A DNA stretch of 64,000 bases from Acetobacteroides hydrogenigenes (GTDB lineage: Bacteria > Bacteroidota > Bacteroidia > Bacteroidales > ZOR0009), in NCBI RefSeq assembly GCF_004340205.1, contig NZ_SLWB01000005.1:62001-126000 (forward strand), read 5' to 3'. Positions 48,690 to 57,820 of the stretch are shown one piece after another. Position 1 is the stretch's first letter; each line of letters opens with the position of its first letter. The notes under the pieces are model-generated. The model saw nothing but the letters and a program-made list of their open reading frames with translations. It did no database searches and was not told the DNA's origin. The position numbers and the translations under genes are program-made.

Positions 48690-48741
48690 GCGTAGTCTAA
48701 TTCAACGCACAAGGCTCGGCGGCAGCTGTAATGCCGTCGAA

Positions 48742-48875
48742 CATTGTCTGAATCACAGATTCGACGGATTAAAGGATTATACGGCTAGCCTTTCGGCAAA
48801 GAGGATTATCGCTGGTTACTTGGTGTACTATCCGTGAAATTGGTGTAATCATTTTAATCTGTGATTCGGACAATG
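48742..48875. repeat. 134-bp inverted-repeat element
   Basis: CATTGTCTGAATCACAGATT (48742-48761) is matched in inverse by AATCTGTGATTCGGACAATG (48856-48875), with 19 of 20 positions complementary. Between them are GGATTAAAGGATTATACGG and related short motifs. It marks the end of the AT-rich stretch. Confidence 0.75.
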
Positions 48876-48933
48876 AGTATAGATATGCATTGAATGCGTC
48901 TCGGAAAAGTTAGAAGTAGAAAATATTCTAGCT

Positions 48934-49440
48934 ATGAGTGGAATAAAGAAGGCAATTGACAGGCTAAAGCAGCCACGCAACGGTAGCGTAAAGCAACAGG
49001 AAAATCGCCACCTAAACAATATTGGTGGCGGCAATACCATTACCATAAACGGTAAGGAATACGTAAAGGTAAAGCTTCGCTTTGTTGATACGCTGGACAC
49101 CAACGCCAGCCAATACCTTACCAACCTTGAGACCGAGCTGGAGCTGCTACGGGCGGAGGTAGAAAAGCTTTCGGCCATTCGCGATGCGAATGCGGTAAAA
49201 ATACAGGAACTCGAGTACCTTAACATCAACCTATATCAAGTTGTCTTCACCGAGAAGGCAAAGTTCCGCACAAAGGAAGAGAAGCTTTTAGCTAAGGAGG
49301 AAAAGTATCTAGCCCGAATAGCCAAAAAGGATAACACCATACAAGCGCTGGAGAAGGAGCTAAAACAGCAGAAAACGCTAATTACCCAGCAAAACATCGA
49401 AATAGAAAAGCTGCAAAAGGAAATCCAGAACAGAACATAG
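48934..49440 (+). CDS. Coiled-coil protein of unknown function
   Basis: 168 aa, no signal or membrane segment. The N-terminal 45 residues are basic and contain N-N-I-G-G-G-N-T-I-T-I-N-G-K-E-Y. From about residue 60 to the end it is a continuous Lys/Glu/Leu-rich coiled coil (L-E-T-E-L-E-L-L-R-A-E-V-E-K-L and later heptads). An antisense frame is open too, but coding composition favours this strand. No family recognised. Confidence 0.65.
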   Translation: MSGIKKAIDRLKQPRNGSVKQQENRHLNNIGGGNTITINGKEYVKVKLRFVDTLDTNASQYLTNLETELELLRAEVEKLSAIRDANAVKIQELEYLNINLYQVVFTEKAKFRTKEEKLLAKEEKYLARIAKKDNTIQALEKELKQQKTLITQQNIEIEKLQKEIQNRT

Positions 49441-49656
49441 ATATACTAGAGGTAGTAGCACAGTTCGAAAGGTTGCGTGCTGCAAATAAAGCTACGTCAT
49501 AAAGCGTAGAATAGCGATAGCAAGAGGTAAGGGGGGATATTTTCCGTTGGTTGTACGCGCAAACGCTTTATCCGCCACCATGCTTACAGGCAAAAGCCTG
49601 TTGAATTAAAGTATATTTGCCCACGGCTAGAGGTTCTGCCAGCCGATCGATAAAGC

Positions 49657-50385
49657 ATGATGGAAATGATAGAAACAGCTAATAACAAGTATGATGGAGT
49701 GGTAGTAGACAGTACAACACTTCCAGATAATTTGGATGATTTCAAAAAGGGAATAGTAGAATTAGTTGAAAGCCTAACGAATAAAAGGCTTCTATGGATA
49801 AAAATCCCAATCGAGAAGTCTGAATTTATACCCGTACTTACCAAGCTTGATTTTGAGTTTCATCACTGCGACGAGAGAAGCGTAATGCTTGTAAAAAAGC
49901 TGGCGCACGACTCCTTTATTCCTACAACTAAAAACTACATTGTAGGAGTTGGTGCAATTGTGCTTAACCAAGGACAGCTGCTGGTGGTTAAGGATCGATT
50001 CTCGGAAGGCTATAAGCTGCCTGGCGGGCATATTGATAAGAACGAATCCATAAAGGATGCACTAAGGAGAGAGGTTCTCGAAGAAACCGGAGTAAGCGTT
50101 GAGTTCGAATCTATTGTAAATATTGGGCATTTCAGAAATGGGCAGTTTGGAGAATCGAACCTTTATATTGTATGTACAGCAAAAGCCTTTTCTAATGATA
50201 TTTCTATAAACGATTCGTCTGAAATTGTCGAAGCACGTTGGATAGAACCTACAGAATTTCTTCGCTCAGACGATGTGAATAGCTACAATAAGAGTGTTGT
50301 CTTGGCAGCACTCAACAATAAAGAGCTAAAGCTTACCGAACAGCAGGTTAAGCTTAGAGTCCCTGGAGGTGAGGTGTTCTTTTAA
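49657..50385 (+). CDS. Nudix hydrolase with N-terminal pre-Nudix domain
   Basis: 242 aa. Residues about 10-85 form a pre-Nudix domain as in the NUDT6/plant NUDX2 group (L-L-W-I-K-I-P, then F-E-F-H-H-C). Residues about 93-225 are the Nudix fold. The Nudix box is complete from Gly124: G, five residues, Glu130, seven residues, R-E-V-L-E-E-T-G-V. It should hydrolyse a nucleoside diphosphate linked to another group; the substrate is unknown. The ATG at 49657 could be replaced by 49660 or 49666 without changing the domains. A shared terminator separates it from the convergent membrane protein gene. Confidence 0.9.
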   Translation: MMEMIETANNKYDGVVVDSTTLPDNLDDFKKGIVELVESLTNKRLLWIKIPIEKSEFIPVLTKLDFEFHHCDERSVMLVKKLAHDSFIPTTKNYIVGVGAIVLNQGQLLVVKDRFSEGYKLPGGHIDKNESIKDALRREVLEETGVSVEFESIVNIGHFRNGQFGESNLYIVCTAKAFSNDISINDSSEIVEARWIEPTEFLRSDDVNSYNKSVVLAALNNKELKLTEQQVKLRVPGGEVFF

Positions 50386-50452
50386 AAGGAATAAATCTTC
50401 GAGTAAGGCTTCTGCCTTCGCTAAGGCGTAGAAGTAACAGCTATGTGAATTG

Positions 50453-50487
50453 GAGAAATCCCCTTACTATTGCTAAGGGGATTTCTC
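50453..50487. terminator. Bidirectional terminator
   Basis: Perfect 14-base arms GAGAAATCCCCTTA/TAAGGGGATTTCTC with a 7-base loop between two convergent genes. Confidence 0.9.
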
Positions 50488-50490
50488 ATT

Positions 50491-50970
50491 TTATAGAGCC
50501 TGAAGCACGGCCATAAACTCTCCCATGTGCTGCTGCGTATAGCCCTGTATGCAGGCAAAGATGGGCACAAAGATAATCATACCCAATAACGAGCCTTTAC
50601 CCAATGCCTCGAACTTGTGCTCCTTCAGCAGAACGTACACAATCCATAGCACATTTAGGGTGATAATTATATGCGTGATCTGTGGAAACAGGTTAGCCTC
50701 GTTCCACGGCATCACAAACATCCCCATTGTTCCATAGTAGTACAACGGCAGCAGCGGAATGGCCAAAATGTAATCGCGCTTGGTGGTTTTGTATAGGACA
50801 AAGCACAGCAGGTATGCAATAGTAGCCAGCGAGCATGCATTAAAGGCAAGCCACTTGCCGATGCTCAGCTTTAGCATTGCCAAAAAGAAGTAGCCACTAT
50901 TTAGTAAAGTGAGTAGCATTATAACGGACAGCGCAAGACCAACGACCTGCATCTTACTATTTGATGTCAT
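50491..50970 (-). CDS. Hypothetical membrane protein
   Basis: 159 aa from ATG 50970 (M-T-S-N-S-K-M-Q); the frame extends 39 bp upstream but 50970 gives the more natural start. About five hydrophobic helices are visible, with short charged loops (Y-K-T-T-K-R-D-Y). No family recognised. It stands alone between the Nudix gene and a 423-bp gap. Confidence 0.65.
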   Translation of the reverse strand: MTSNSKMQVVGLALSVIMLLTLLNSGYFFLAMLKLSIGKWLAFNACSLATIAYLLCFVLYKTTKRDYILAIPLLPLYYYGTMGMFVMPWNEANLFPQITHIIITLNVLWIVYVLLKEHKFEALGKGSLLGMIIFVPIFACIQGYTQQHMGEFMAVLQAL

Positions 50971-51009
50971 GATTGATATTCTGTAAAATAAATGGTAATA
51001 GATTAACAA

Positions 51010-51393
51010 CTACCCTATGTAGGCAGCATATAATCTGATATTGTAAGCATGCTGAAGCCTGCTCGAAAAGACATTTTCGAACTAAAGATCATTAACCTGC
51101 GGCTTCTGGAGGTCAACTAAGCTTCTATTACTAATTTTAGTACAGTTCTCATAACGCTATCGCTATAGTTTTAAATTCGGGTGCAAAAGTAGAAAATAAG
51201 CGCCCAATCGCAAGCATAATATTGATGGAAATACAGCAGAACACTTCCCAATACGGTATTTTTGCAGAACATTGCTTAGCAATCCTCCCTCCAGTGGCTA
51301 ATACGAACAGTGGTGGTAAACAATCGAGAGGGAATTTGCCTGCTAATTTCTTCCGTAGGGCCGCTCAGCAGTGCATCTCTACCTCCTTCCCCG
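51010..51393. other. Intergenic, no gene recognised
   Basis: No supported ORF. A + strand frame at 51222-51422 overlaps the LysR gene end and has no coding character. Confidence 0.45.
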
Positions 51394-52284
51394 CTACTCC
51401 ATCACTTGCAAGAAGCTGTTAAGGATTGGATTGGGGTTCTTACTGCTCCAAACCATCTTTAAGGTGGTGCGCTGGGGGATTTTCTTAAGCTCTACGAACT
51501 TAATTCCCATATCGTAGCCCAGCTTTAGCGATGTTGGCACGATGGAGACGCCAAAACCATTCTCCACCAGCCTAAAGATGGAGCTGGCGTTAACCGTATA
51601 GTGCGAAACGATAGGGGTAAAACCGCTAGTATCGAATATTTGCATAATGTTTACGTAGTACGACTCGCTAAACGAGGCATCGAAGAGGATAAATGACTCA
51701 TCCTTCAGCTGCGAGAGGTCCTTAAAGCTCGCCTCGGTTATCGCATGATCCTTGGGAAGCACCAGCGAAAAGGTATCCTCGAAGACTGATCGTGTACTTA
51801 AGCCCCTTGGCATGCGCTCCATGCGCACAAAGCCGATATCGATCTCCTGCTTCAGCAGCGCCTGCACCTGCTCCTCGTTGCCCATCTCGTTTAGGCTAAA
51901 GATGATGTTGGGATGCTCGGTTCTGAACCTAAGGAGCAGCTCGGGAATCACCTTTTGCATGGCAGAACCGATGTAGCCCAATTTCAGGTTGCCGGCGATG
52001 CCGTCGTTCAGCAGCTTGGCATGGGCAACAATGTCGTCCAACCGCTTAAAGGTTTTGGTTAGCTCCTCCTGAAGGTACAATCCCGCCTGCGTAAGCTCCA
52101 CCTTTCGGTTATGCCTCACGAATAACTTGATGCCAAGGTCATCCTCCAGCTGCTTTATCTGTCGGCTTAGTCCAGGTTGCGAGATGTACAGCCGCTCTGC
52201 AGCCTTTCTAAAGTGCAAATCCGTTGCTAGCGCAAGGAAATACTTCAGATGTCGGAACTCTATTTGATTACTTGTGGTTATCAT
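51394..52284 (-). CDS. LysR family transcriptional regulator, divergent from hutH
   Basis: 296 aa. The N-terminal winged helix-turn-helix (about 8-65) reads F-R-H-L-K-Y-F-L-A-L-A, then A-A-E-R-L-Y-I-S-Q-P-G-L-S-R-Q-I-K-Q-L. A linker helix and a LysR substrate-binding domain (about 92-295) follow. The start is 74 bp from the hutH start on the opposite strand, the classic LysR layout, so it probably controls the hut genes and may respond to urocanate or histidine; the ligand is inference. Confidence 0.93.
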   Translation of the reverse strand: MITTSNQIEFRHLKYFLALATDLHFRKAAERLYISQPGLSRQIKQLEDDLGIKLFVRHNRKVELTQAGLYLQEELTKTFKRLDDIVAHAKLLNDGIAGNLKLGYIGSAMQKVIPELLLRFRTEHPNIIFSLNEMGNEEQVQALLKQEIDIGFVRMERMPRGLSTRSVFEDTFSLVLPKDHAITEASFKDLSQLKDESFILFDASFSESYYVNIMQIFDTSGFTPIVSHYTVNASSIFRLVENGFGVSIVPTSLKLGYDMGIKFVELKKIPQRTTLKMVWSSKNPNPILNSFLQVME

Positions 52285-52358
52285 ATCTTGACAAAAGTAG
52301 TCTCATTCAGCATCAAAAATAGGAATAACTTTGTAATAAAATAAAAGCCTAACGAACT
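52285..52358. promoter_or_regulatory. Divergent promoter region, LysR regulator/hutH
   Basis: The 74-bp gap between divergent starts must carry both promoters and the LysR operator. AACTTTG (52328-52334) resembles a -7 element for hutH. No clear T-N11-A dyad is called. Confidence 0.45.
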
Positions 52359-53849
52359 ATGTTTAAATACGGAATCGATCACTTAACCGTTGATAAGACC
52401 ATCGAGATTGCCCAAGGCAAGCTCAAGGCAGGGCTAACACCCGAGGCCATTAAAAAGGTAAACGATTGCAGAGCACATGTCGATGCAATTGCCAGCTCCG
52501 ACAAGGCAGTTTACGGTATTAATACCGGTTTTGGTCCACTTTGCGATACACAAATCACCCCCGCCGAGACCAGCAAGCTGCAGGAAAACCTGATTATCAC
52601 CCATGCCGTTGGCGTAGGAAACCCTATCGATAGGGAGCTGTCAAAAATCATGATGATATGTAAGGTTCACGCCCTCTGCCAAGGATTTTCGGGCATCCGC
52701 CTAGAGGTTGTGGAGCGTATCATATTCTTTATCGAGAACGATCTTCTTCCTGTAGTTCTAGAACAAGGTTCGGTAGGAGCATCCGGCGACCTTGTTCCAC
52801 TATCGCACCTATTCCTAACGCTTTTAGGCGAAGGTGAATTCTGGCAAGGCGACGAGCGTGTTCCTGCCAAGGAGGTTTTGGCAAAGCATAACCTAGAACC
52901 CATCACGCTTGCGGCTAAGGAAGGCTTGGCCCTTATAAACGGAACACAGTTTATCCTTTCTCACGCCATTAAGGGATTACATAAGATGGCATACCTGCTC
53001 GATCTTGCCGATGTTGCCGGAGCAATGAGCCTCGAAGGATTCCAAGGAAGCGCTGCACCATTTAAAGAAGCGCTGCATACTATCCGCCCATTTAAGGGAA
53101 ACCTTGTTGTTGCCGAGCGTATGCGTATGTTACTAAAGGATTCTCAGAATGTATCGTCGCATGTTAGCTGCGAACGCGTGCAGGACCCATATTCGTTACG
53201 CTGTATTCCACAGGTACACGGTGCAGCACGCAATGCATGGTATCACCTAAACGATATGGCAGAGATTGAGATGAATTCGGTAACCGATAATCCAATTGTA
53301 CTAAGCGATACCGAAGCAATCTCGGGAGGAAACTTCCACGGACAACCGATGGCAAATGTTCAGGACTACTGCGCTAATGCTGCATCGATACTTGGAGGCA
53401 TTTCGGATAGAAGAAGCTACCTGCTGCTCGAAGGAAAGTACGGTTTACCTCGCCTGCTTACAACTAGCGGCGGACTAAACTCTGGATACATGATTCCACA
53501 GTACACCACCGCTGCATTGGTTACCGAAAACAAGACGCTTTGCTTCCCCGCATCGGCTGATAGTATCCCAACATCGCTCGGACAGGAAGATTACGTTTCG
53601 ATGGGTAGCATATCAGGACGAAAATTTAACCAAATACTGGGTAATCTCGAAAAGATATTCGCCATCGAGCTCATGTACGCCACACAAGCCATGGAGTTCA
53701 GACGTCCAAATAGGTTTTCACCAATCATAGAGGAGAACTTTAGGATTATTCGTAGCAAAGTTGCCAAGCTCGAAGACGATCGCGTGCTAAAGGATGATGT
53801 TACCGCCATGGTTGAGCTGGTAAAGGCACGAGCATTTGTTGTTAAGTAA
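52359..53849 (+). CDS. hutH: Histidine ammonia-lyase
   Basis: First step of histidine degradation: histidine to urocanate plus ammonia. 496 aa, cytoplasmic. The MIO prosthetic group forms from Ala141-Ser142-Gly143 in G-S-V-G-A-S-G-D-L-V-P-L-S-H, and the catalytic Tyr52 lies in Y-G-I-N-T-G-F-G-P. Other family blocks are present (Q-E-D-Y-V-S-M-G and F-R-R-P-N). It is followed after 16 bp by hutU, so the two are an operon. Confidence 0.97.
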   Translation: MFKYGIDHLTVDKTIEIAQGKLKAGLTPEAIKKVNDCRAHVDAIASSDKAVYGINTGFGPLCDTQITPAETSKLQENLIITHAVGVGNPIDRELSKIMMICKVHALCQGFSGIRLEVVERIIFFIENDLLPVVLEQGSVGASGDLVPLSHLFLTLLGEGEFWQGDERVPAKEVLAKHNLEPITLAAKEGLALINGTQFILSHAIKGLHKMAYLLDLADVAGAMSLEGFQGSAAPFKEALHTIRPFKGNLVVAERMRMLLKDSQNVSSHVSCERVQDPYSLRCIPQVHGAARNAWYHLNDMAEIEMNSVTDNPIVLSDTEAISGGNFHGQPMANVQDYCANAASILGGISDRRSYLLLEGKYGLPRLLTTSGGLNSGYMIPQYTTAALVTENKTLCFPASADSIPTSLGQEDYVSMGSISGRKFNQILGNLEKIFAIELMYATQAMEFRRPNRFSPIIEENFRIIRSKVAKLEDDRVLKDDVTAMVELVKARAFVVK

Positions 53850-53865
53850 TAAAACAAAATAGAAA

Positions 53866-55863
53866 ATGACATTTCAAGAACAGATACTACAGGGAATTCC
53901 AGCGGAGCTACCTGCAAGAAGAGAGATTCCAAAGGATGCCAACAGGGCTCCAAAGCGAAAGGACATACTATCGGTAGAAGAAAAGCAGCTTGCCATTCGC
54001 AATGCCCTTCGCTACTTCCCAAAGGAGTGGCACAAGGAGCTGGCAGCTGAGTTTGCTCAGGAACTGAAGGATTATGGACGTATATATATGTATCGTCTTA
54101 AACCTGAGTACAAGATGTACGCTCGTCCAATAGAGGAGTATCCTGCCAAGTGCCAGCAGGCAGCGGCAATCATGATGATGATACAGAATAACCTCGATCC
54201 TGCCGTTGCGCAGCACCCCGAGGAGCTGATTACCTACGGCGGCAACGGTGCGGTGTTCCAAAACTGGGCGCAATACCTGCTTACCATGCAGTATTTAGCC
54301 ACCATGACCGACGAACAAACCTTGAATATGTACTCAGGTCACCCAATGGGGTTGTTCCCATCGTCGAAGGAGGCACCAAGAGTGGTTGTTACCAACGGGA
54401 TGGTTATTCCGAACTACTCTTCGCCCGATCATTGGGAAAAGTTTAATGCTCTTGGCGTTTCGCAGTACGGACAGATGACTGCAGGATCGTATATGTACAT
54501 CGGACCACAGGGTATTGTTCATGGAACTACCATTACCGTGATGAATGCCTTCCGTAAGATGCTGAAGAAGGGAGAATCTTCTAAAGGAAAGATATTCCTA
54601 ACGGCAGGATTGGGCGGTATGAGCGGTGCTCAGCCAAAAGCTGGAGATATTGCGGGCTGTATTACCGTATGTGCCGAGGTTAATCCAAAGGCAGCAACCA
54701 AACGCTACGAGCAAGGTTGGGTTGATGTTCTAGTAGACTCTATGGATAATCTTATTGCACGTGTTAAACAGGCACAGGCAAACGAAGAGGTTGTATCCAT
54801 TGCATACATCGGCAACGTGGTAGATGTTTGGGAGCGCTTTGATAAGGAAAATATCTTCGTACACATCGGTTCCGATCAAACATCGCTACATATTCCATGG
54901 ACGGGAGGTTACTATCCTGCAGGAATTACGTACGAAGAGTCGAATCGAATGATTCGCGAGGAGCCAGAGCAGTTTAAGGTAAAAGTTCAGGAGTCTTTAC
55001 GTCGTCATGCGGCTGCAATTAACCGCCACACGGCAAAAGGAACCTACTTCTTCGACTACGGCAACGCCTTCCTACTAGAAGCATCGCGTGCAGGTGCCGA
55101 TATCATGGCGCCAAATGGAATCGACTTCAGATATCCTTCGTACGTACAAGATATTGTTGGACCTATGTGCTTCGACTACGGATTTGGTCCATTCCGTTGG
55201 GTGTGTGCGTCGGGTAAACCAGAGGATCTCGATCAAACTGACGAGATTGCAATGCGAGTTCTTCAGGAAATCATGGAGAATTCGCCAGAAGAGATCCAGC
55301 TTCAGATGCAGGACAACATCACCTGGATTAAAAACGCCAAGAAGAATAAGCTTGTGGTAGGTTCGCAGGCACGTATTCTTTACGCCGATGCCGAAGGACG
55401 CTCGAAAATTGCGGAAGCATTCAATAAAGCAATTGGCGAAGGCAAGATTGGACCAGTTGTGCTGGGTAGAGACCACCATGATGTGAGCGGAACCGACTCT
55501 CCTTTCCGCGAAACATCGAATATCTACGATGGTAGCAAGTTTACTGCCGACATGGCTATCCAAAATGTGATTGGCGATAGCTTTAGGGGCGCAACTTGGG
55601 TATCTATACACAACGGAGGCGGCGTTGGCTGGGGCGAAGTTATCAACGGAGGCTTTGGAATGTTCCTCGATGGAACTCAAGAGGCAGATGTTCGCCTTAA
55701 GAGAATGCTTCTTTACGATGTAAACAACGGTATTGCCCGTCGTAGCTGGGCTAGAAACGATGGAGCCCTCTTCGCCATTAAGCGCGAGATGGAGCGTACG
55801 CCTAGCCTAAAGATTACGCTTCCAAATATGGTTGAAGATGATCTTTTAAAGGGGCTTTTCTAA
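53866..55863 (+). CDS. hutU: Urocanate hydratase (long form)
   Basis: Second step: urocanate plus water to imidazolonepropionate, with bound NAD+. 665 aa, the longer type found in Bacteroidota compared with about 555 aa in proteobacteria. The dinucleotide site G-L-G-G-M-S-G-A-Q is clear, as are F-D-Y-G-F-G-P-F-R-W-V-C with the conserved Cys, G-R-D-H-H-D-V-S-G-T-D-S-P-F-R-E-T and H-N-G-G-G-V-G-W-G-E. The start is 16 bp after hutH. Confidence 0.97.
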   Translation: MTFQEQILQGIPAELPARREIPKDANRAPKRKDILSVEEKQLAIRNALRYFPKEWHKELAAEFAQELKDYGRIYMYRLKPEYKMYARPIEEYPAKCQQAAAIMMMIQNNLDPAVAQHPEELITYGGNGAVFQNWAQYLLTMQYLATMTDEQTLNMYSGHPMGLFPSSKEAPRVVVTNGMVIPNYSSPDHWEKFNALGVSQYGQMTAGSYMYIGPQGIVHGTTITVMNAFRKMLKKGESSKGKIFLTAGLGGMSGAQPKAGDIAGCITVCAEVNPKAATKRYEQGWVDVLVDSMDNLIARVKQAQANEEVVSIAYIGNVVDVWERFDKENIFVHIGSDQTSLHIPWTGGYYPAGITYEESNRMIREEPEQFKVKVQESLRRHAAAINRHTAKGTYFFDYGNAFLLEASRAGADIMAPNGIDFRYPSYVQDIVGPMCFDYGFGPFRWVCASGKPEDLDQTDEIAMRVLQEIMENSPEEIQLQMQDNITWIKNAKKNKLVVGSQARILYADAEGRSKIAEAFNKAIGEGKIGPVVLGRDHHDVSGTDSPFRETSNIYDGSKFTADMAIQNVIGDSFRGATWVSIHNGGGVGWGEVINGGFGMFLDGTQEADVRLKRMLLYDVNNGIARRSWARNDGALFAIKREMERTPSLKITLPNMVEDDLLKGLF

Positions 55864-56067
55864 AATCGAAGAAGTTAAACGGAAGAATACGGAATATATA
55901 CTGGAGTTAAACAGAATAATTCTGAAACTTTCGCATACCGTAGAACTAAGCACACCTTGCTAACAGGGGGATTATTGCTGCTTTTATTTGTTATTGTACC
56001 ATAAGACTAAATTTTTTCATTAGTAGAAAAAATAGATAGTACGCAATAACGAATAATAGCCGCAGTC
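55864..56067. other. Intergenic between hutU and hutG, first part
   Basis: No gene here; hutI, which would be expected in a complete hut operon, is absent. Together with the following repeat the gap is 469 bp. Confidence 0.6.
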
Positions 56068-56177
56068 TATCCCCTCCTTGGGAGGGGCAAGGGGTGGGTA
56101 AAGCAGAAAAAAGGTACATCTCAACTAGAAGTAGTCCTAAACCCACCCTACCCCTCCAATGGAGGGGGTAACGTGCT
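56068..56177. repeat. REPIN-like palindrome pair, GGAGGGG family (copy 3)
   Basis: TATCCCCTCCttGGGAGGGG and GGGGTGGG are mirrored by CCCACCCTACCCCTCC and GGAGGGGGTAACGTGCT about 60 bp on. Same plan as 20317-20393 and 39401-39512. Confidence 0.8.
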
Positions 56178-56332
56178 ACAATTATATATACTATTGAAAT
56201 TTACCTAGTCTGTTGGCTATAGAAACAGCCTCTAACGAAAGGAGGAATTGCACTAATACTATTCTTAGTGCTAATTGCATTTTACAAGGTTCAATACTCA
56301 AGTCGAACCGACATTAATCAAATAAAGAAACA

Positions 56333-57337
56333 GTGAGTAGCGCTATTAATGCAGAGTATAAGCCTGCAGAAAGAGGCAACTGGGAGGGACGGAAATCGAA
56401 TCCCGATATGGGAAACCAGTATTGGCACCAGCAGATAGAGCTGCTGGATATAAACAACTTCACAAAGCAGCTCCCGGGGCTACCTCCTATTGATGTTGCT
56501 CTTCTTGGCTACGTTTGCGACGAGGGAGTGCGGAGAAATCGAGGACGAATTGGCGCTCACGAAGGACCTAAAGCAATTCGCGAAAGGCTGGCGAAGCTTC
56601 CCATCCACTTTGAATCAAAACGTGTGGTTGATGCGGGCGATATTATTTGCGTTGACGATGATATGGAAGCCTGCCAGAAGATGTTTTCCATGGCAATAGC
56701 TGATTTGCTAAAGCAAAACGTCTTCCCTATAGCCCTTGGAGGCGGACACGACATGGCTTACGGTCACTTTATGGGTATTTGGGATGCCATTAACCATACC
56801 AACAAGCGTAGAGTTGCCATTATAAACTTTGATGCGCACTTCGATCTTCGTCCGGTAGAGGGAAGAGGAAATTCAGGAACCCCTTTCAACCAAATTCTAT
56901 CGGAATTCGAGGAAATGGACGAGCATGTCGACTACTTTGCCATAGGAATTCAGCAGCAATCGAATACAAAAGAGCTGTTTGAGATCGCCAAACGGGAAAA
57001 TGTAAGCTATGCCATAAACTACGACTGCGAATCGTCGAGCATGGAGATGGAAGCGCTAAAGAATAGGTTAAACCCCATAATTGAAAGGAATGATTACCTC
57101 TACATTTCTTTAGACTTAGATGGTTTTTCATCGGCATACGCTCCAGGAGTTAGCGCCCCATCGCCACTTGGATTTACACCTTACTTTGTTTTTAAATTGC
57201 TAAGCTTTCTTTTTGCAACGCAAAAGGTAATCGCCTTCGATATTGCCGAATTAAATCCATCTATTGATAGGGACAGGCATACGGCTAACCTTGCAGCAAA
57301 GATTGTTGATTTTGTTGTGATGAACTACAACGTATAA
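56333..57337 (+). CDS. hutG: Formimidoylglutamase (arginase/ureohydrolase family)
   Basis: Final step of one hut branch: N-formimidoyl-glutamate to glutamate plus formamide, or a related ureohydrolase reaction. 334 aa, dinuclear Mn2+ enzyme. Ligands visible: His139 in G-G-G-H-D-M, Asp167/His169/Asp171 in N-F-D-A-H-F-D-L, and Asp261/Asp263 in S-L-D-L-D-G-F. The start is GTG; the next in-frame ATG is at residue 26, and residues before it look native (Y-K-P-A-E-R-G-N-W). It is 469 bp from hutU, so it may have its own promoter. Confidence 0.9.
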   Translation: MSSAINAEYKPAERGNWEGRKSNPDMGNQYWHQQIELLDINNFTKQLPGLPPIDVALLGYVCDEGVRRNRGRIGAHEGPKAIRERLAKLPIHFESKRVVDAGDIICVDDDMEACQKMFSMAIADLLKQNVFPIALGGGHDMAYGHFMGIWDAINHTNKRRVAIINFDAHFDLRPVEGRGNSGTPFNQILSEFEEMDEHVDYFAIGIQQQSNTKELFEIAKRENVSYAINYDCESSSMEMEALKNRLNPIIERNDYLYISLDLDGFSSAYAPGVSAPSPLGFTPYFVFKLLSFLFATQKVIAFDIAELNPSIDRDRHTANLAAKIVDFVVMNYNV

Positions 57338-57464
57338 AGGATTGTATAGAATGATAACCAATAAGTCGAAGACTATATTGGCTCTTGTAAGTAGAAATAA
57401 TTTTTGCGTGTTCTTATAGTAGTATTTACCGCCTTCTTAAACCACATAGTAACAAACGCGGTAG

Positions 57465-57499
57465 GGGGTATAAAGAGATATTCTTTATATCCCCTTTTT
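57465..57499. terminator. Terminator after hutG
   Basis: GGGGTATAAAGA pairs with TCTTTATATCCCC (one bulge) around a 5-base loop, followed by TTTTT. It also faces the end of the convergent - strand gene. Confidence 0.82.
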
Positions 57500-57504
57500 A
57501 CGTA

Positions 57505-57819
57505 TTATGCATTCTCGTCTTTAGGCGGTTTTGTTGCTTTCATTAATCTTTGATATCCTGTGTAAGGTCTTAGCTCCATAACCTCAAACTTAATAAGCTT
57601 CTTTTTTGCTAAAGGTAGCGTATCGAGCAGCTCTATTGCTTTTTCTTTGCTTTCGCATTCGAGGCTTATCACGGCACAATAGTGCTCGTTAAAGTATATT
57701 TCGCGTAGATATCCCGAAAAGTATAGCTCGTAAACCTGCTTTGCCTCTGCCTCCAGTGTTTCCTTTTCGGCATCCCAGTTTACACCTTCTTGTTCCCGTT
57801 CTATAGCAAGTATTTTCAT
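57505..57819 (-). CDS. Small alpha/beta-barrel-like protein (muconolactone isomerase-like fold)
   Basis: 104 aa, soluble, with beta-alpha-beta order and the pattern R-E-I-Y-F-N-E-H-Y-C-A-V-I-S-L-E-C, then a helix A-I-E-L-L-D-T-L-P-L and a strand I-K-F-E-V-M-E-L. This resembles the dimeric ferredoxin-like fold of muconolactone isomerase-like or YCII-like proteins. It follows the PhzF-like gene after only 1 bp, so they are co-transcribed. Function unknown. Confidence 0.7.
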   Translation of the reverse strand: MKILAIEREQEGVNWDAEKETLEAEAKQVYELYFSGYLREIYFNEHYCAVISLECESKEKAIELLDTLPLAKKKLIKFEVMELRPYTGYQRLMKATKPPKDENA

Positions 57820-57820
57820 A

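Noticed and set aside
53591-55680. - strand ORFs of 143-201 aa opposite hutH and hutU
   Set aside because: Antisense to highly conserved enzymes; no homology-like features.
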